Position numbers and translations under genes: made by a program. From contig NZ_CAJE01000012.1 of NCBI RefSeq assembly GCF_000308215.1, positions 692,894 through 756,893 of the forward strand: DNA of 64,000 nt. The letters are read 5' to 3'. Below, piece after piece: positions 48,503 to 60,396 of the stretch. The notes beneath the pieces were generated by a model that saw only the letters and a list, made by a program, of their open reading frames with translations, was not told the DNA's origin and searched no databases. Source of the stretch: Methanomassiliicoccus luminyensis B10. GTDB lineage: Archaea > Thermoplasmatota > Thermoplasmata > Methanomassiliicoccales > Methanomassiliicoccaceae. How positions within the stretch are numbered: position 1 is the first letter of the stretch; the number at the start of each line of letters is the position of its first letter.

Positions 48503-49795
48503 TCACTCGAACGTCGCGGAGCGCTCCTTGAATATGGAGTCGACCGCCCTGCGCAACGCTTCCTTCACATTCCCGCTGTCCTCGATCGGCACGATGCCTT
48601 CCTCGCGCAACAGCTCGATCGCCGGGAGGCCGAACTTGGTAGAGATGACCGCGTCCATGCCTTTCAACTTATCGGACGTAGCTTCGATCTTGGTGCGGTG
48701 GCCCGGACCGAACAGGGGGATCTCCTGCTCCTCCGTCACGTCGATGCTGGGGCCTTCGGTGATGCTCGGACCTTCCACGACGTACGTCCTGAACTTTTCA
48801 GCGAAGCCGAAATGCTGATCAACCTCCCTGCCGTCGGTGGTAGCCACGGCGATGCGGTATTTGGTATTACCTTCCAGCTCCATCGCCGCGGGTGCCCCTT
48901 CCTTCTCCCCACCGCCGCAGGTGAAGTGCGCGAACTCCGCCGACCGGTCCTCGCCCAGTAGCCCGATGGCATCGGCCCGGCACTGCCGGCAGTGCCGCAT
49001 CTGACGTATGTCCACCTCGCACTCGTCCTGCAGCTGCTTGCGTTCCTTGGACGTCGGCGCGCGCATGCTCTCGAACTTGGTGCCCGGAACTGGTATCAGA
49101 GGAAGAATGTTCACTATGTAAGCGCCGAGCTCCTTCGCTCTCTTCGCTACCGCGGGCAGATGGTCCATATTGATCCCTGGGACCAGCACGGAGTTGACTT
49201 TGACCAGCATGCCTGCTTTGGCAGCTAGTTTGATACCTTCCTGCTGCTTCTCCACCAGCACCCTGGCTGCCTCGACCCCCCGCAGGCTCTTGCCTCGATA
49301 CCTGACGAAGTCGTACATCTTCGCCGCCACTTCAGGATCGATGGCGTTCATGGTCACGGTGACGAACCTCACTCCCAGACCCCTGAGGCGGTCCACGTTC
49401 TCCGGGAGCGCCAGGCCGTTGGTGCTCAAGCACAGCGTCATCTCCGGGAACTCCCTGCCCACCAGCTCGAGCGTTCGGAACGTCTCCTCGTTGGCTAAAG
49501 GGTCCCCGGGACCGGCGATGCCTAGGACCGACAGGTACGGGACCTTCTCCTTGACGTAGCGGACTTTCTCTACTGCCTGCTCCGGAGTGAGGATCTCAGA
49601 TGTTACTCCCGGCCTTGATTCGTTGGTGCAGTCGTACTTGCGATTGCAGTAGTTGCACTGGATGTTGCATTTCGGGGCGACCGGCAAATGCATCCGGGCG
49701 AACTTGCGGTGGGCGCACTCGTTGTAGCAGGGGTGCGTCTCAAGCAGCTTTTCCAGTTCCGGTCGGGGGTCCGATGCCATGTTCCTCGCCTCCAC
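48503..49795 (-). CDS. nifB: NifB-type radical SAM cofactor maturase with NifX-like C-terminal domain
   Basis: 430 aa (a second ATG at 49780 is possible). The N-terminal HPCYNECAHRKFARMHLPVAP precedes the radical SAM motif CNIQCNYC (CX3CX2C) near residue 43. CRQCRADAIGLLGED near 275 is typical of NifB. Residues about 312-425 form a NifX-like domain (YRIAVATTDGREVDQHFGFAEKF). NifB fuses two 4Fe-4S units and inserts carbide to form the 8Fe-9S-C precursor of nitrogenase cofactor. No nitrogenase genes are in this window. Confidence 0.92.
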   Translation of the reverse strand: MEARNMASDPRPELEKLLETHPCYNECAHRKFARMHLPVAPKCNIQCNYCNRKYDCTNESRPGVTSEILTPEQAVEKVRYVKEKVPYLSVLGIAGPGDPLANEETFRTLELVGREFPEMTLCLSTNGLALPENVDRLRGLGVRFVTVTMNAIDPEVAAKMYDFVRYRGKSLRGVEAARVLVEKQQEGIKLAAKAGMLVKVNSVLVPGINMDHLPAVAKRAKELGAYIVNILPLIPVPGTKFESMRAPTSKERKQLQDECEVDIRQMRHCRQCRADAIGLLGEDRSAEFAHFTCGGGEKEGAPAAMELEGNTKYRIAVATTDGREVDQHFGFAEKFRTYVVEGPSITEGPSIDVTEEQEIPLFGPGHRTKIEATSDKLKGMDAVISTKFGLPAIELLREEGIVPIEDSGNVKEALRRAVDSIFKERSATFE

Positions 49796-49856
49796 TTATG
49801 GACCAGGTGAATAATAATCAATGTCCCGAAATCTTCCAGATATCGGCGCTTGCGCC

Positions 49857-50726
49857 TCACTTCGATGGTGCCTTGACCTCGATGACCCGCGGCCCGCTGC
49901 CGAGGCGTTCGATCAGCCAGTCCACCCCGTCGCTGCGCGCTTCCTCATTCAGGAAGTGGCTGGCGTCGTAGACGGTCACGGTCTTGGGCTGGCTGCCGGC
50001 GCCGGCGAACCTCTCCAGCGCTTCGGCCGGGAACACGTCCCGCCGCCCGTACTGGATGAACAGCTGCGCCGGGGACGCCTCCCCCAGGAAGTTGACCGGG
50101 TCCACTGGCGCCATGATGTCGCGGTAGCGCTCCAGCGCCTCGCCCTTGAGGACGGGGATGTTCACCGCTGCCACATCGGTAAAGGAAGCCAGCCCGGACA
50201 TCAGCACGAACGCGGAGATGCGGCGGTCCGCGCCGGCGAGGATGCCGCCCAGCATGGCCCCCAGGCTCATGCCCAGGAACCCCATCCGGGAAGAGTTGAC
50301 GTTGCCCCGGCGCTCCAGGAAGTCCAGGACGCGGCGCAGCTCCACTGCCGTGCTCACGATCCTCTCCCTCCCCGGCCCCGGCTCCGCGAGGTCGCGGCCC
50401 CACGCCTGCACGTCCGCCCACGGGGCGTCGATGAGCAGGGACACCACCCCGCTGCGGGCCAGCTCCCTCGCCTCTTTCAGGAAGAACGAACGGTCCCCCG
50501 GGGCGGGGTGCAGGGCCAGCACGGCGGGGTGCCTTCCCCCCTCCAGCGGCTCCACCAAGAACGCAGGGACCTTCTCGCCGTTCATGGCCAGCTGGATATC
50601 GGTGGTCCTCACGCCGTCGGTCTCCTTGGCCTCCCTCTCCTCGAAAGCAGGCAGGGGGCCGGGGGGGTCGAACAGCCTGCGCTTGACGCTCTCATCGATG
50701 ACATTGACAGCGGGAGGGGGAGACAT
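49857..50726 (-). CDS. Alpha/beta hydrolase (dienelactone hydrolase-like)
   Basis: 289 aa from the ATG at 50726. The nucleophile elbow GMSLGAM (Ser near residue 154) is followed by the aspartate in YGRRDVFP and the histidine in YDASHFLNEEA, so the Ser-Asp-His triad is complete. HPAPGDRS supplies the oxyanion region. The substrate is unknown. TATA-like sequence at about 50747-50757 lies 25 bases before this ATG, so a TTG at 50747 is less likely. Confidence 0.82.
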   Translation of the reverse strand: MSPPPAVNVIDESVKRRLFDPPGPLPAFEEREAKETDGVRTTDIQLAMNGEKVPAFLVEPLEGGRHPAVLALHPAPGDRSFFLKEARELARSGVVSLLIDAPWADVQAWGRDLAEPGPGRERIVSTAVELRRVLDFLERRGNVNSSRMGFLGMSLGAMLGGILAGADRRISAFVLMSGLASFTDVAAVNIPVLKGEALERYRDIMAPVDPVNFLGEASPAQLFIQYGRRDVFPAEALERFAGAGSQPKTVTVYDASHFLNEEARSDGVDWLIERLGSGPRVIEVKAPSK

Positions 50727-50825
50727 GCCACTGCTATTCCAGGTCAAGATTACTTTAAGGTTGCCCTCCGCCGTTGCAGTGGGGGCTCCAAAACATTATG
50801 GGGCCCCGGCGTCGTTCGGAAGGAC

Positions 50826-51227
50826 GTGCAAGAGGACAGCCAGCTGCGCAAGATGTTCGAGATCATGAACCGCCACGTGCCGTCCAAGCGCATCTCCCTG
50901 GCCGAGCTGATGGAGCAGTCGGAGGCGGAGTACCAGGCCAAGGACGGCATCAGCTACCGCATCAAGAAGCGGGAGCTTGACTACCTCGCTGGCATGCTGA
51001 CCCCCGAGGAGCAGTTGAGGCTCAAGCTGCCTATTATCATCATGACCGATACATCCTACGGGGCCGGGGGCGCCTGGAAGGTCCTGGGCAAGCTGGAGGT
51101 CAAGGTGGTGTCGCGGATCGTGGGCCGGGAGCCGGATTTCCCCGACCAGATGCGGCTGTACCACCCCCACATGGTGGCGCTGCGGAACGCGCTGCCCACC
51201 GCTACCACCACCATGTTCGCTCCCTGA
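50826..51227 (+). CDS. DUF61/UPF0216 family protein
   Basis: 133 aa from a GTG at 50826. INxHxP-like MNRHVPSKRISLAELM, then KDGISYRIKKRELDYLA, LKLPIIIMTDTSYG.GAWKVLGKLEVKVVS and the terminal LPTATTTMF match UPF0216, a small family confined to archaea. Function unknown. A TATA-like aacattat about 30 bases upstream fits a nearly leaderless mRNA; a longer upstream frame is an artefact of lying opposite the hydrolase gene. Confidence 0.85.
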   Translation: MQEDSQLRKMFEIMNRHVPSKRISLAELMEQSEAEYQAKDGISYRIKKRELDYLAGMLTPEEQLRLKLPIIIMTDTSYGAGGAWKVLGKLEVKVVSRIVGREPDFPDQMRLYHPHMVALRNALPTATTTMFAP

Positions 51228-51290
51228 GCCCCGAGCACTTTCGAAGGGCCTACGGGAACGCTTATACGCCCTTTTGACGTGGAACGTCCC

Positions 51291-52385
51291 ATGGCCCGCA
51301 CCGGCATCACCGACCTCCCGCTGCACAACGGCACCGCGCCCCGGTGGCTGTTCAACCAGATGGTCAAGCTGGCCGGCGCCATCACCGACGTCATGGTGCT
51401 GGAGCGCGGCAGCGAGGAGTACCTGCGCCGGCTCGCCGACCCTTTCTGGTTCCAGGCGTTCTCCTGTGTCCTGGGGTTCGACTGGCATTCCTCCGGGACC
51501 ACTACCGTGACATGCGGCGCGCTGAAGAAGGCCTTCGAGGGCCGCAAGGACCTGGCGGTGGTCGGGGGGAAGGGGAAGGTGTCGCTGCGGACGCCGGAGG
51601 AGATCGCCGAGGTGGCCGAGCTGAACGATATATCGGAAGAGTTCGAGCGGCAGCTGGTGTACATCTCCCGCATGTGCGCCAAAGTGGACAACGCCGCCAT
51701 ACAGTCGGGCCATAGGCTCTATCACCACGCCCTGCTGTTCGACCGGGAGGGCCACTGGACCGTGGTCCAGCAGGGCATGAGCGATGCCACGGGGTACGCG
51801 CGCCGGTACCAGTGGTGCTCCTCCGAGCTTCGCCACTTCGTGGAAGAGCCGCACACCGCCATCCTAGGGAGCAGGGTGGAGGAGGCCCTGGACATGACCG
51901 CGAGCAGTTCCGAGGGGTCCAGGAAGCTGGCCGTGGACCTGGTGAACGACGGCATCGACCACCTGCGGAACGATATCGTGGTGGTGGAGAAGGGGCAGAC
52001 CACTCTGGACGAGTGGTGCGGCCTTCGGCCCAAGAAGCTGCACATGCCCCGGACGGTGAACTGGAGGGCGCTGAGGGCGGCGTACGAGTTCCAGCCCCAG
52101 GACTACGAGGAGCTGCTGGCCATCCGGGGGGTGGGGCCGTCAGCGGTGAGGGCGCTGGCCCTCGCCGGCGAGCTGGTGTACGGGGAGGAGCCGTCGTGGA
52201 GGGACCCGGTGAAGTACACCTTCGCGGTCGGGGGGAAGGACGGAGTGCCGTTCCCGGTGGACCGCCGGGCCATGGACGAGGCGGTCCGTTACCTGGAGAT
52301 GGGGGTGGAGGAGGCCAAGCTCAAGAAGCGGGAGAAGCTGGAGGCGATGCAGCGCCTCCGGGCCATGGTGCCCCCTGACGCCTGA
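51291..52385 (+). CDS. DUF763 family protein
   Basis: 364 aa from the ATG at 51291; a GTG at 51279 is also in frame. The start RTGITDLPLHNGTAPRWLF and internal CVLGFDWHSSGTTTV, then QWCSSEL..FVEEPH, are DUF763 signatures. LLAIRGVGPSAVRALALAGELVYG is a helix-hairpin-helix, suggesting contact with DNA. The family occurs in archaea and some bacteria; a nuclease or repair role is inferred, not known. TATA-like cttatacg sits 25 bases upstream. Confidence 0.88.
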   Translation: MARTGITDLPLHNGTAPRWLFNQMVKLAGAITDVMVLERGSEEYLRRLADPFWFQAFSCVLGFDWHSSGTTTVTCGALKKAFEGRKDLAVVGGKGKVSLRTPEEIAEVAELNDISEEFERQLVYISRMCAKVDNAAIQSGHRLYHHALLFDREGHWTVVQQGMSDATGYARRYQWCSSELRHFVEEPHTAILGSRVEEALDMTASSSEGSRKLAVDLVNDGIDHLRNDIVVVEKGQTTLDEWCGLRPKKLHMPRTVNWRALRAAYEFQPQDYEELLAIRGVGPSAVRALALAGELVYGEEPSWRDPVKYTFAVGGKDGVPFPVDRRAMDEAVRYLEMGVEEAKLKKREKLEAMQRLRAMVPPDA

Positions 52386-52424
52386 GAGCAAAAAGGTCTA
52401 TCTGCCACCTTCATATCTAGGCGC

Positions 52425-53000
52425 ATGGCAAGGCGCAGGCGCATTGAGCGCGGCGAGGAGGAATCGGCCGGCGAGAAGCCGATATATACTGAGAAGATAC
52501 CGCTCAGCCTCATGCCCCGGAAGTACCTGAGGGGCAAGAAGTGGCATTATTTTGAGAGCCTGGGGAGGTTCGTCGGCATTGTCCTCATCATGTACATCAT
52601 CATAACGGTGTTCAGGGGGCAGGGGGAAGAGGACCTCTCTGAGATCGTCCTGGCGGCAGTGGGGGCGGGAGCGGTGTTCTACGTCACCGAGGTCATGAGC
52701 CCCCGCGCTCAGAGAGTGGTCCGCCCGATCCGCGTGTACCGGGACGGGGTGCTGGTGTACACCTCCCCCCTGGAGAAGCTGCTCGGCAAGCCGTCCTTCA
52801 TGGCCGAGGACGACCTGAGGGGCATCAAGGTCCGCCGGATGCAGCTTCTGGACGAGGGCGAGGTCAAGGTACTGCCGTCGCACCTGACCTTTGTGCTGGC
52901 GAACGGCAAGAAGCTGGACATGGGCCGGCGCAACTCGGTGGAGCTGCAGACCATCATCGATAAGCTGAAGGGGCTGGGGATCGAGGAGATCTCCCGGTGA
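52425..53000 (+). CDS. Hypothetical membrane protein, 191 aa
   Basis: Family not recognised. A basic N-terminus (MARRRRIERGEEES) is followed by two hydrophobic helices (about 47-62, GRFVGIVLIMYIIITVF, and 72-86, EIVLAAVGAGAVFYV). Then comes a soluble 100-residue domain with alternating beta strands (IRVYRDGVLVYTS ... LPSHLTFVLANGKKLDM). The domain is probably cytoplasmic, held at the membrane by a helical hairpin. It starts 39 bases after the DUF763 gene and may share its transcript. Confidence 0.7.
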   Translation: MARRRRIERGEEESAGEKPIYTEKIPLSLMPRKYLRGKKWHYFESLGRFVGIVLIMYIIITVFRGQGEEDLSEIVLAAVGAGAVFYVTEVMSPRAQRVVRPIRVYRDGVLVYTSPLEKLLGKPSFMAEDDLRGIKVRRMQLLDEGEVKVLPSHLTFVLANGKKLDMGRRNSVELQTIIDKLKGLGIEEISR

Positions 53001-53002
53001 CA

Positions 53003-53374
53003 TCATTTTGAACCGGTCCGCTCCGAGGCCTCCTTGACCCGGTAGTGCATAACCTCGCGGATGAGGTCCATAGGCAGCGGCTCGGACAGCGGGAACCGTA
53101 TGGCCCCCTTGGACGTTCTATAGCCTGTCAACTTCTCCCTGAACGCCTCCACACCTTCTGGTTGGGATAGAGCCCTATATGCTTAGAGAATGCAGTGTAG
53201 TGAACGAACCACCTGCCGTTCAGGTAGAACGTGGGCATCCGCATGCAGATGCGCTCTTCGGCGACGGCGCTTCTTCGCGGACAACGTCGCGGATGGCCCG
53301 GAGCTTTGTTCTCCGGATGAACGCGCCCGTATTTCCTTTTCATTTAGGAAGATCTCGAGAGCATGCACCATCAT
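53003..53374 (-). pseudogene. DUF1801 family gene broken by two frameshifts
   Basis: On the reverse strand, parts of one DUF1801 (YdhG-like) protein lie in different frames. They are LRAIRDVVREEA, then AEERICMRMPTFYLNGRWFVHYTAFSKHIGLYPNQ, and after a second shift GVEAFREKLTGYRTSKGAIRFPLSEPLPMDLIREV to the stop at 53003-53005. The family occurs as small proteins of unknown function. The damage is at about 53265 and 53158. No 5S RNA or tRNA is seen between here and the 23S gene. Confidence 0.75.
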
Positions 53375-53527
53375 AACACCATTTCGAATGGTCCTAGAGC
53401 TATGGCGTTCCCGGCACCTCGGCTAGCGTTACAGGCTCCAGGCTTGACCGTGAAACGATCAAGAGAGGAAAGCAATACAACGACAAAACCAGCTAGGCCA
53501 TATAAAAATGAAAATCTCGGGAAGAGA

Positions 53528-53543
53528 AATCATATGCAATTCG
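53528..53543 (-). repeat. Pre-23S rRNA processing stem, 3' arm
   Basis: AATCATATGCAATTCG here is the exact reverse complement of 56505-56520 on the other side of the 23S gene. The two pair over 16 bases, forming the stem cut during archaeal rRNA maturation. Confidence 0.85.
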
Positions 53544-53550
53544 ATTGACT

Positions 53551-56497
<2,947 letters not shown>

Positions 56498-56504
56498 ACA
56501 CGTC

Positions 56505-56520
56505 CGAATTGCATATGATT
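56505..56520 (-). repeat. Pre-23S rRNA processing stem, 5' arm
   Basis: CGAATTGCATATGATT, complementary over 16 bases to 53528-53543. Confidence 0.85.
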
Positions 56521-56973
56521 GGTGATCATTAAACGCAGGACCTCTTCCCTTATCCTGTCCGTTCTCCACCACTTCCCCGAAAAGGGTATCTTTCCGGGTG
56601 CATCAGAGTGAATCATTGCGGTCGATATTGACTTCGACCGCAGCTTCCCTCCATGTTCGAAGGGGTATATATTAGTTGCGTTTTCGTCGCAACCCATACC
56701 GCCCGAACCTAGGGAAATGCACAGATGACGTTTTTCGCGCCTGTCCATGCACCCGATACCACACTGGGCCTTTACTCGGGTATTCCCAGCTAAGCGGCTA
56801 TTGTATTTAAGCGTTTCTGAAGCTGTTTAACCGCATATATTCCCTGAAGCTGTACCCAGCTTAGCGAAAGGAACATCGCACACATATAGAGGTCGAAGGT
56901 GCTATTATATTGTTACTTTAGCGGCCGACTCGCGACTTAGTGATATAATATATTGTGCGCATTGTGCGGCCGC
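56521..56973 (-). promoter_or_regulatory. 23S rRNA promoter and leader region
   Basis: No gene is seen. On the reverse strand a strong TATA-like CTTAAATAC (56803-56812) would start transcription near 56780, giving a precursor leader of about 280 bases; a second box lies near 56838. The leader contains a perfect hairpin GCGGTCGA...TCGACCGC at about 56620-56643 and a GTTGCG/CGCAAC hairpin near 56680. The 3' end of sucD lies to the right. Confidence 0.6.
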
Positions 56974-57831
56974 TCATCCCCGGGCCTTTCGGACCAGCCC
57001 AGGGATGTCCGATGACACCTTGGCCACCAGCGCGCCGGCCTTTTCCAGCGCTTCGATCTTGCTCTGGGCGGTTCCCTTGCCCCGCGAGATAATGGCGCCG
57101 GCGTGGCCCATGCGCTTGCCCGGCGGCGCGGACCGGCCAGCCACGTAGGCCACTACGGGCTTCCTTCCCCTCCGGATACGCTCCGCGGCATCCTCCTCCG
57201 CCGTGCCGCCGATCTCTCCTATGAGTACTATCTGGTGAGTAAGCTCGTCCTCCTCGAAGAGGTCCAGCGCGTCTAAGAACGAGGTTCCTGTCACCGGGTC
57301 GCCGCCGATGCCGATGCAGGTCGACTGACCAATCCCCGCGGCGGTCAGCGAGCTCACGACCTCATAGGTTAGGGTGCCGCTCCGGGATACCACCCCGACG
57401 CTGCCTTCCATGAAGATGCTGTTGGGCATAATGCCCAGCTTGGCCCGGCCGGGGGACGCGATGCCAGGACAGTTCGGCCCGATGACCCTGGCACCTTTCA
57501 GCCTGGCGAACTGAACGATATCCATGGCGTCGTGCACAGGGACGTGCTCGGTGATGATGACCAGCAGCCTGATCCCATTCTCCAGGGCCTCCAGGGCGCT
57601 GTCCTTGGCTGCGGGGGCGGGGACGAACATCACCGACGCTGTCGCCCCCGTGATCTCGACCGCTTCCCTGACGCTGTCCATGACCGGCACCCCCTCGACC
57701 TCCTGACCCCCCTTTCCTGGAGCGACCCCGGCCACGATGTCGGTCCCGAAATCCAGCATCGCCCGGGTGTGGTACCGCCCCTGGCGGCCGGTGATGCCCT
57801 GGACGATGATCCTGCCCCCGTGGTCGATCAT
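56974..57831 (-). CDS. sucD: Succinyl-CoA synthetase (ADP-forming) alpha subunit
   Basis: 285 aa. The CoA-binding Rossmann domain opens with [29 protein letters not shown] is the ligase motif. The phosphorylated histidine is in [13 protein letters not shown] near residue 240. Together with SucC it converts succinyl-CoA, ADP and phosphate to succinate, CoA and ATP, or runs in reverse for biosynthesis. Its ATG overlaps the sucC stop (ATGA). Confidence 0.95.
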   Translation of the reverse strand: MIDHGGRIIVQGITGRQGRYHTRAMLDFGTDIVAGVAPGKGGQEVEGVPVMDSVREAVEITGATASVMFVPAPAAKDSALEALENGIRLLVIITEHVPVHDAMDIVQFARLKGARVIGPNCPGIASPGRAKLGIMPNSIFMEGSVGVVSRSGTLTYEVVSSLTAAGIGQSTCIGIGGDPVTGTSFLDALDLFEEDELTHQIVLIGEIGGTAEEDAAERIRRGRKPVVAYVAGRSAPPGKRMGHAGAIISRGKGTAQSKIEALEKAGALVAKVSSDIPGLVRKARG

Positions 57832-58931
57832 TTCCCGGCCTCCAGCGCCACCGCCTCCCTGACCGCCTCCTCCAGATCAAGGTGCGAGGCGATGCCGTGG
57901 TCCCGCAACATCTGGCGTGCTTTCTCCTCGTTCACCCCGCGTATGCGGGCGACCAACGGAAAGTGATGGTCCAGCCTGCCCATGGCCCCGACCACGCCCT
58001 GGGCCACCGTGTCGCACTTGGTTATGCCGCCGAATATGTTGAGCAGGACCGCCTTCGGCCCGGCCCTGGCCATCAGCTTGAACGCCTCTTCCACCTTGGC
58101 GGGGTCGTCGGTGCCGCCCAGGTCCAGGAAGGCGCCCCCGCGGCCGCCCCGCAAGGCGATCTCGTCGAGAGTGGCCATCGTAAGCCCCGCTCCGTTGGCG
58201 ATGACCCCGATGTCCCCGTCCAGGCTTACGAAGGATATGTCCTTGCTCCGCGCTTCCGCTTCCAACCCCTCCACTCCCTGCTCCTGGCTGCCCAGCTCGG
58301 GATGGCGGAACAGGGCGTCGTCGTTGATGATGACCTTGGAGTCAGCGGCGACGAGCTCGCCTCCGTCGGTGAGGGCCAGCGGATTGATCTCCACCAGCTC
58401 GCAGTCCATGGCGCGGAAGAGGGCCCACACCGATGTCAGCACCTCCTCCAGATCATCTCGATATTCTTGGAGGCCCAGTGCCTTGGCGGCCTCCCTCACC
58501 AGGTGGGGCTGCACCCCCAGGAACGGATGGATGGTCCAGCGGGCGATGGCGCTGTCCGGCAGGCTCTCGATGTCCACGCCGCCCTGGGGGCTGGCCAGGA
58601 GCGCCGGCAGACCGGACGAGCGGTCCACCGTGAGGCTCAGGTAGATCTCGCGGGACATCGGTGTCTCCTCCTCGATCAGCACCGAGCGGGCCCTGAACCC
58701 TTTGATATTCATGCCCAGCAGGCGCCGGGCCGCCGACCTGGCCTCCTCCACGGTAGCGGCCTTGAGCACTCCCCCCGCTTTTCCTCTGCCCCCCACCGGG
58801 ACCAGGGCCTTCAGCACCATCGGGCCCGCGATATGGTCCACTTCTTCGGGGGTCGTGACGGTCCGGCCTCGCGGCACCCTCAGACCATACTCCCGGAACA
58901 GCCTCTTGCCGTGGTCCTCGAGAAGCCTCAT
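57828..58931 (-). CDS. sucC: Succinyl-CoA synthetase (ADP-forming) beta subunit
   Basis: 367 aa from the ATG at 58931; an open frame to 59057 lacks homology. An ATP-grasp domain ([36 protein letters not shown]) is followed by [23 protein letters not shown] for Mg binding. The CoA-ligase domain has GFGL-like [14 protein letters not shown] and [15 protein letters not shown]. It is the first gene of the sucCD operon, with ATGA coupling to sucD. Confidence 0.95.
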   Translation of the reverse strand: MRLLEDHGKRLFREYGLRVPRGRTVTTPEEVDHIAGPMVLKALVPVGGRGKAGGVLKAATVEEARSAARRLLGMNIKGFRARSVLIEEETPMSREIYLSLTVDRSSGLPALLASPQGGVDIESLPDSAIARWTIHPFLGVQPHLVREAAKALGLQEYRDDLEEVLTSVWALFRAMDCELVEINPLALTDGGELVAADSKVIINDDALFRHPELGSQEQGVEGLEAEARSKDISFVSLDGDIGVIANGAGLTMATLDEIALRGGRGGAFLDLGGTDDPAKVEEAFKLMARAGPKAVLLNIFGGITKCDTVAQGVVGAMGRLDHHFPLVARIRGVNEEKARQMLRDHGIASHLDLEEAVREAVALEAGK

Positions 58932-59133
58932 GATATCTGGAAGAAGGCCCTTCCGGCCTAATCTAGATGCCGGAGACCATAAGGGGCGAGCGCATCGCCG
59001 CCTCGCCGCGATATCCTCAACGGACCTTCCCGGCGGGCCGAGCGAACCTCGGGTCATCGACTAATACGATGATCGACAAGTAGCGACCGCGGCCGGTGGT
59101 GAAAGCTCCCGGCCGGCCAAGGAGGCAGACGAC

Positions 59134-59349
59134 ATGAGAGATCGGACCACCCATGAGAAGAGAGCAGAAGCGGGACGGATGGGGGGCTTGGCGCCCCACG
59201 AGTGCCGGGGGAGCGAGTGCACTCATCCATCCCACATGCGCGAGATGACCACCCACGAGAAGCTCTCCGAGGCGGGCAAGAAAGGTGCCAGGGCCCAGCC
59301 CATTGAGGCGAAAAGGAAGGGCGGGCAGCACTCGCACATGAACGACTGA
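59134..59349 (+). CDS. KGG-motif general stress protein
   Basis: 71 aa. Two imperfect repeats, THEKRAEAGRMGG and THEKLSEAGKKGA, and a final EAKRKGGQHSH show the KGG pattern of GsiB-like stress proteins. It is hydrophilic with no predicted fold, as these proteins usually are. A GGAGG site lies eight bases before the ATG, and a terminator follows at once. In bacteria such proteins rise under desiccation or general stress; the role here is inferred. Confidence 0.8.
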   Translation: MRDRTTHEKRAEAGRMGGLAPHECRGSECTHPSHMREMTTHEKLSEAGKKGARAQPIEAKRKGGQHSHMND

Positions 59350-59373
59350 GGCCATCGCCGGTGGCCTTCTTTT
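59350..59373 (+). terminator. Intrinsic terminator after the KGG protein
   Basis: GGCCA and TGGCC (59350-59354 and 59362-59366) form a GC-rich stem followed by TTCTTTT. Confidence 0.65.
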
Positions 59374-59545
59374 CAAATCCCTTCCATTTCCCATGATCTA
59401 GTTCTCGGTTCCGTTAAGTATCCCAAAACGCCATGTACGCGGCGTTCCCTGACATTGATCATCTGGTCAGGCCGGTGCGCCGGACCTTTATCCGAAACGG
59501 CCTTATGAAATGAGGTCGATGTGTTCGGTCGCCGAGGGAAGGAAA

Positions 59546-60265
59546 ATGGCAGAGAACGAGGAAGGGAACAGCTCGCGGAAAGTGATCGTGACCAAGGACG
59601 GCCCCTACATCGTAGAGGGCGGCATTCCCCTGACCAAAGATATCATCGTTGACGATGAGGACGGGGTCCCCAGGGAGTGGGAGATCAGAGCGAGGTTTCC
59701 TGAGCAGGAATCCTACCAGCTGTGCCGGTGCGGCGGCTCCTCCGACAAGCCCTATTGCGACGGCAGCCACCTGAGCAACGGGTTCAGCGGCAGCGAGACG
59801 GCCAACGTCACCGGGTTCAACAAGCGCTACAAGCTCTATGAGGGCCCCGGGCTGGAGATGAAGGACGAGGCCGGTCTGTGCTCGGCCCTGCAGTTCTGCC
59901 ACCGCGCCGAGGGAGCATGGAGGATCGTCAAGAACCGCTCCGGCGATCCAGAGGCGAGGGATATGGCAATCGACATGGCCCAGAAGTGCTCCTCCGGCCG
60001 CCTGGTGCCGTGCGAGAAGCGCACCGGGAAGGAGCTGGAACCCAAGCTGGAGCAGACCATTGGTGTGGTGGAGGACCCCGGCAAGAAGGTCAGCGGGCCG
60101 CTGCGGGTGCTGGGTGGCATCCCGGTGGAGTCGGCGAACGGCAATCGATATGAAGTGAGGAACCGCCAGACCCTGTGCCGGTGCGGGCGATCGAAGAACA
60201 AGCCGTTCTGTGACGGGACCCACCTGGCCACCCGCTTCGACGACGGCGACGAAAGCCTCCGGTGA
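59546..60265 (+). CDS. CDGSH-type iron-sulfur protein with two CDGSH motifs (paralogue 2)
   Basis: 239 aa from the ATG at 59546, with gagggaagg just upstream. Both 2Fe-2S motifs are complete: CRCGGSSDKPYCDGSH near residue 62 and CRCGRSKNKPFCDGTH near 212. Between them is the divergent 4Fe-4S-like segment (LCSALQFCHRAEG ... CSSGRLVPCEKR). It shares layout and much sequence with the protein at 1897-2655 but keeps CDGSH in motif 1. Probably a cluster carrier or redox sensor. Confidence 0.87.
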   Translation: MAENEEGNSSRKVIVTKDGPYIVEGGIPLTKDIIVDDEDGVPREWEIRARFPEQESYQLCRCGGSSDKPYCDGSHLSNGFSGSETANVTGFNKRYKLYEGPGLEMKDEAGLCSALQFCHRAEGAWRIVKNRSGDPEARDMAIDMAQKCSSGRLVPCEKRTGKELEPKLEQTIGVVEDPGKKVSGPLRVLGGIPVESANGNRYEVRNRQTLCRCGRSKNKPFCDGTHLATRFDDGDESLR

Positions 60266-60281
60266 TGCGGGGCGGAAGCGG

Positions 60282-60396
60282 TTATATACCCTCATGCCAT
60301 GTGAGCCCTCAGAAATAAGATGAGGGCCAGTCTCATGTTCAGGATCGCGCGCAACGGTCCGGGCCTGCCCCTTCCCTCTCTGGCAAGGGGTGGGCA
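60282..60396 (+). promoter_or_regulatory. mntP promoter and structured leader
   Basis: TTATATAC at 60282-60289 is a TATA-like box; transcription would start near 60312 or slightly before. CCCTCA (60306-60311) pairs with TGAGGG (60321-60326). A second hairpin, CCCCTT (60368-60373) with AAGGGG (60385-60390), buries the purine-rich site just before the ATG. The second hairpin could gate translation. No known riboswitch consensus was recognised. Confidence 0.45.

Noticed and set aside
49821-50825. Upstream extension of the DUF61 frame to 468 codons
   Set aside because: The added part is antisense to the hydrolase gene and DUF61 homology starts only near 50826.
53376-53550. 5S rRNA or tRNA downstream of 23S
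   Set aside because: No 5S-like conserved core or cloverleaf is visible in this stretch.
60290-60396. yybP-ykoY manganese riboswitch
   Set aside because: The conserved loop sequences of that class were not found; only plain hairpins are seen.
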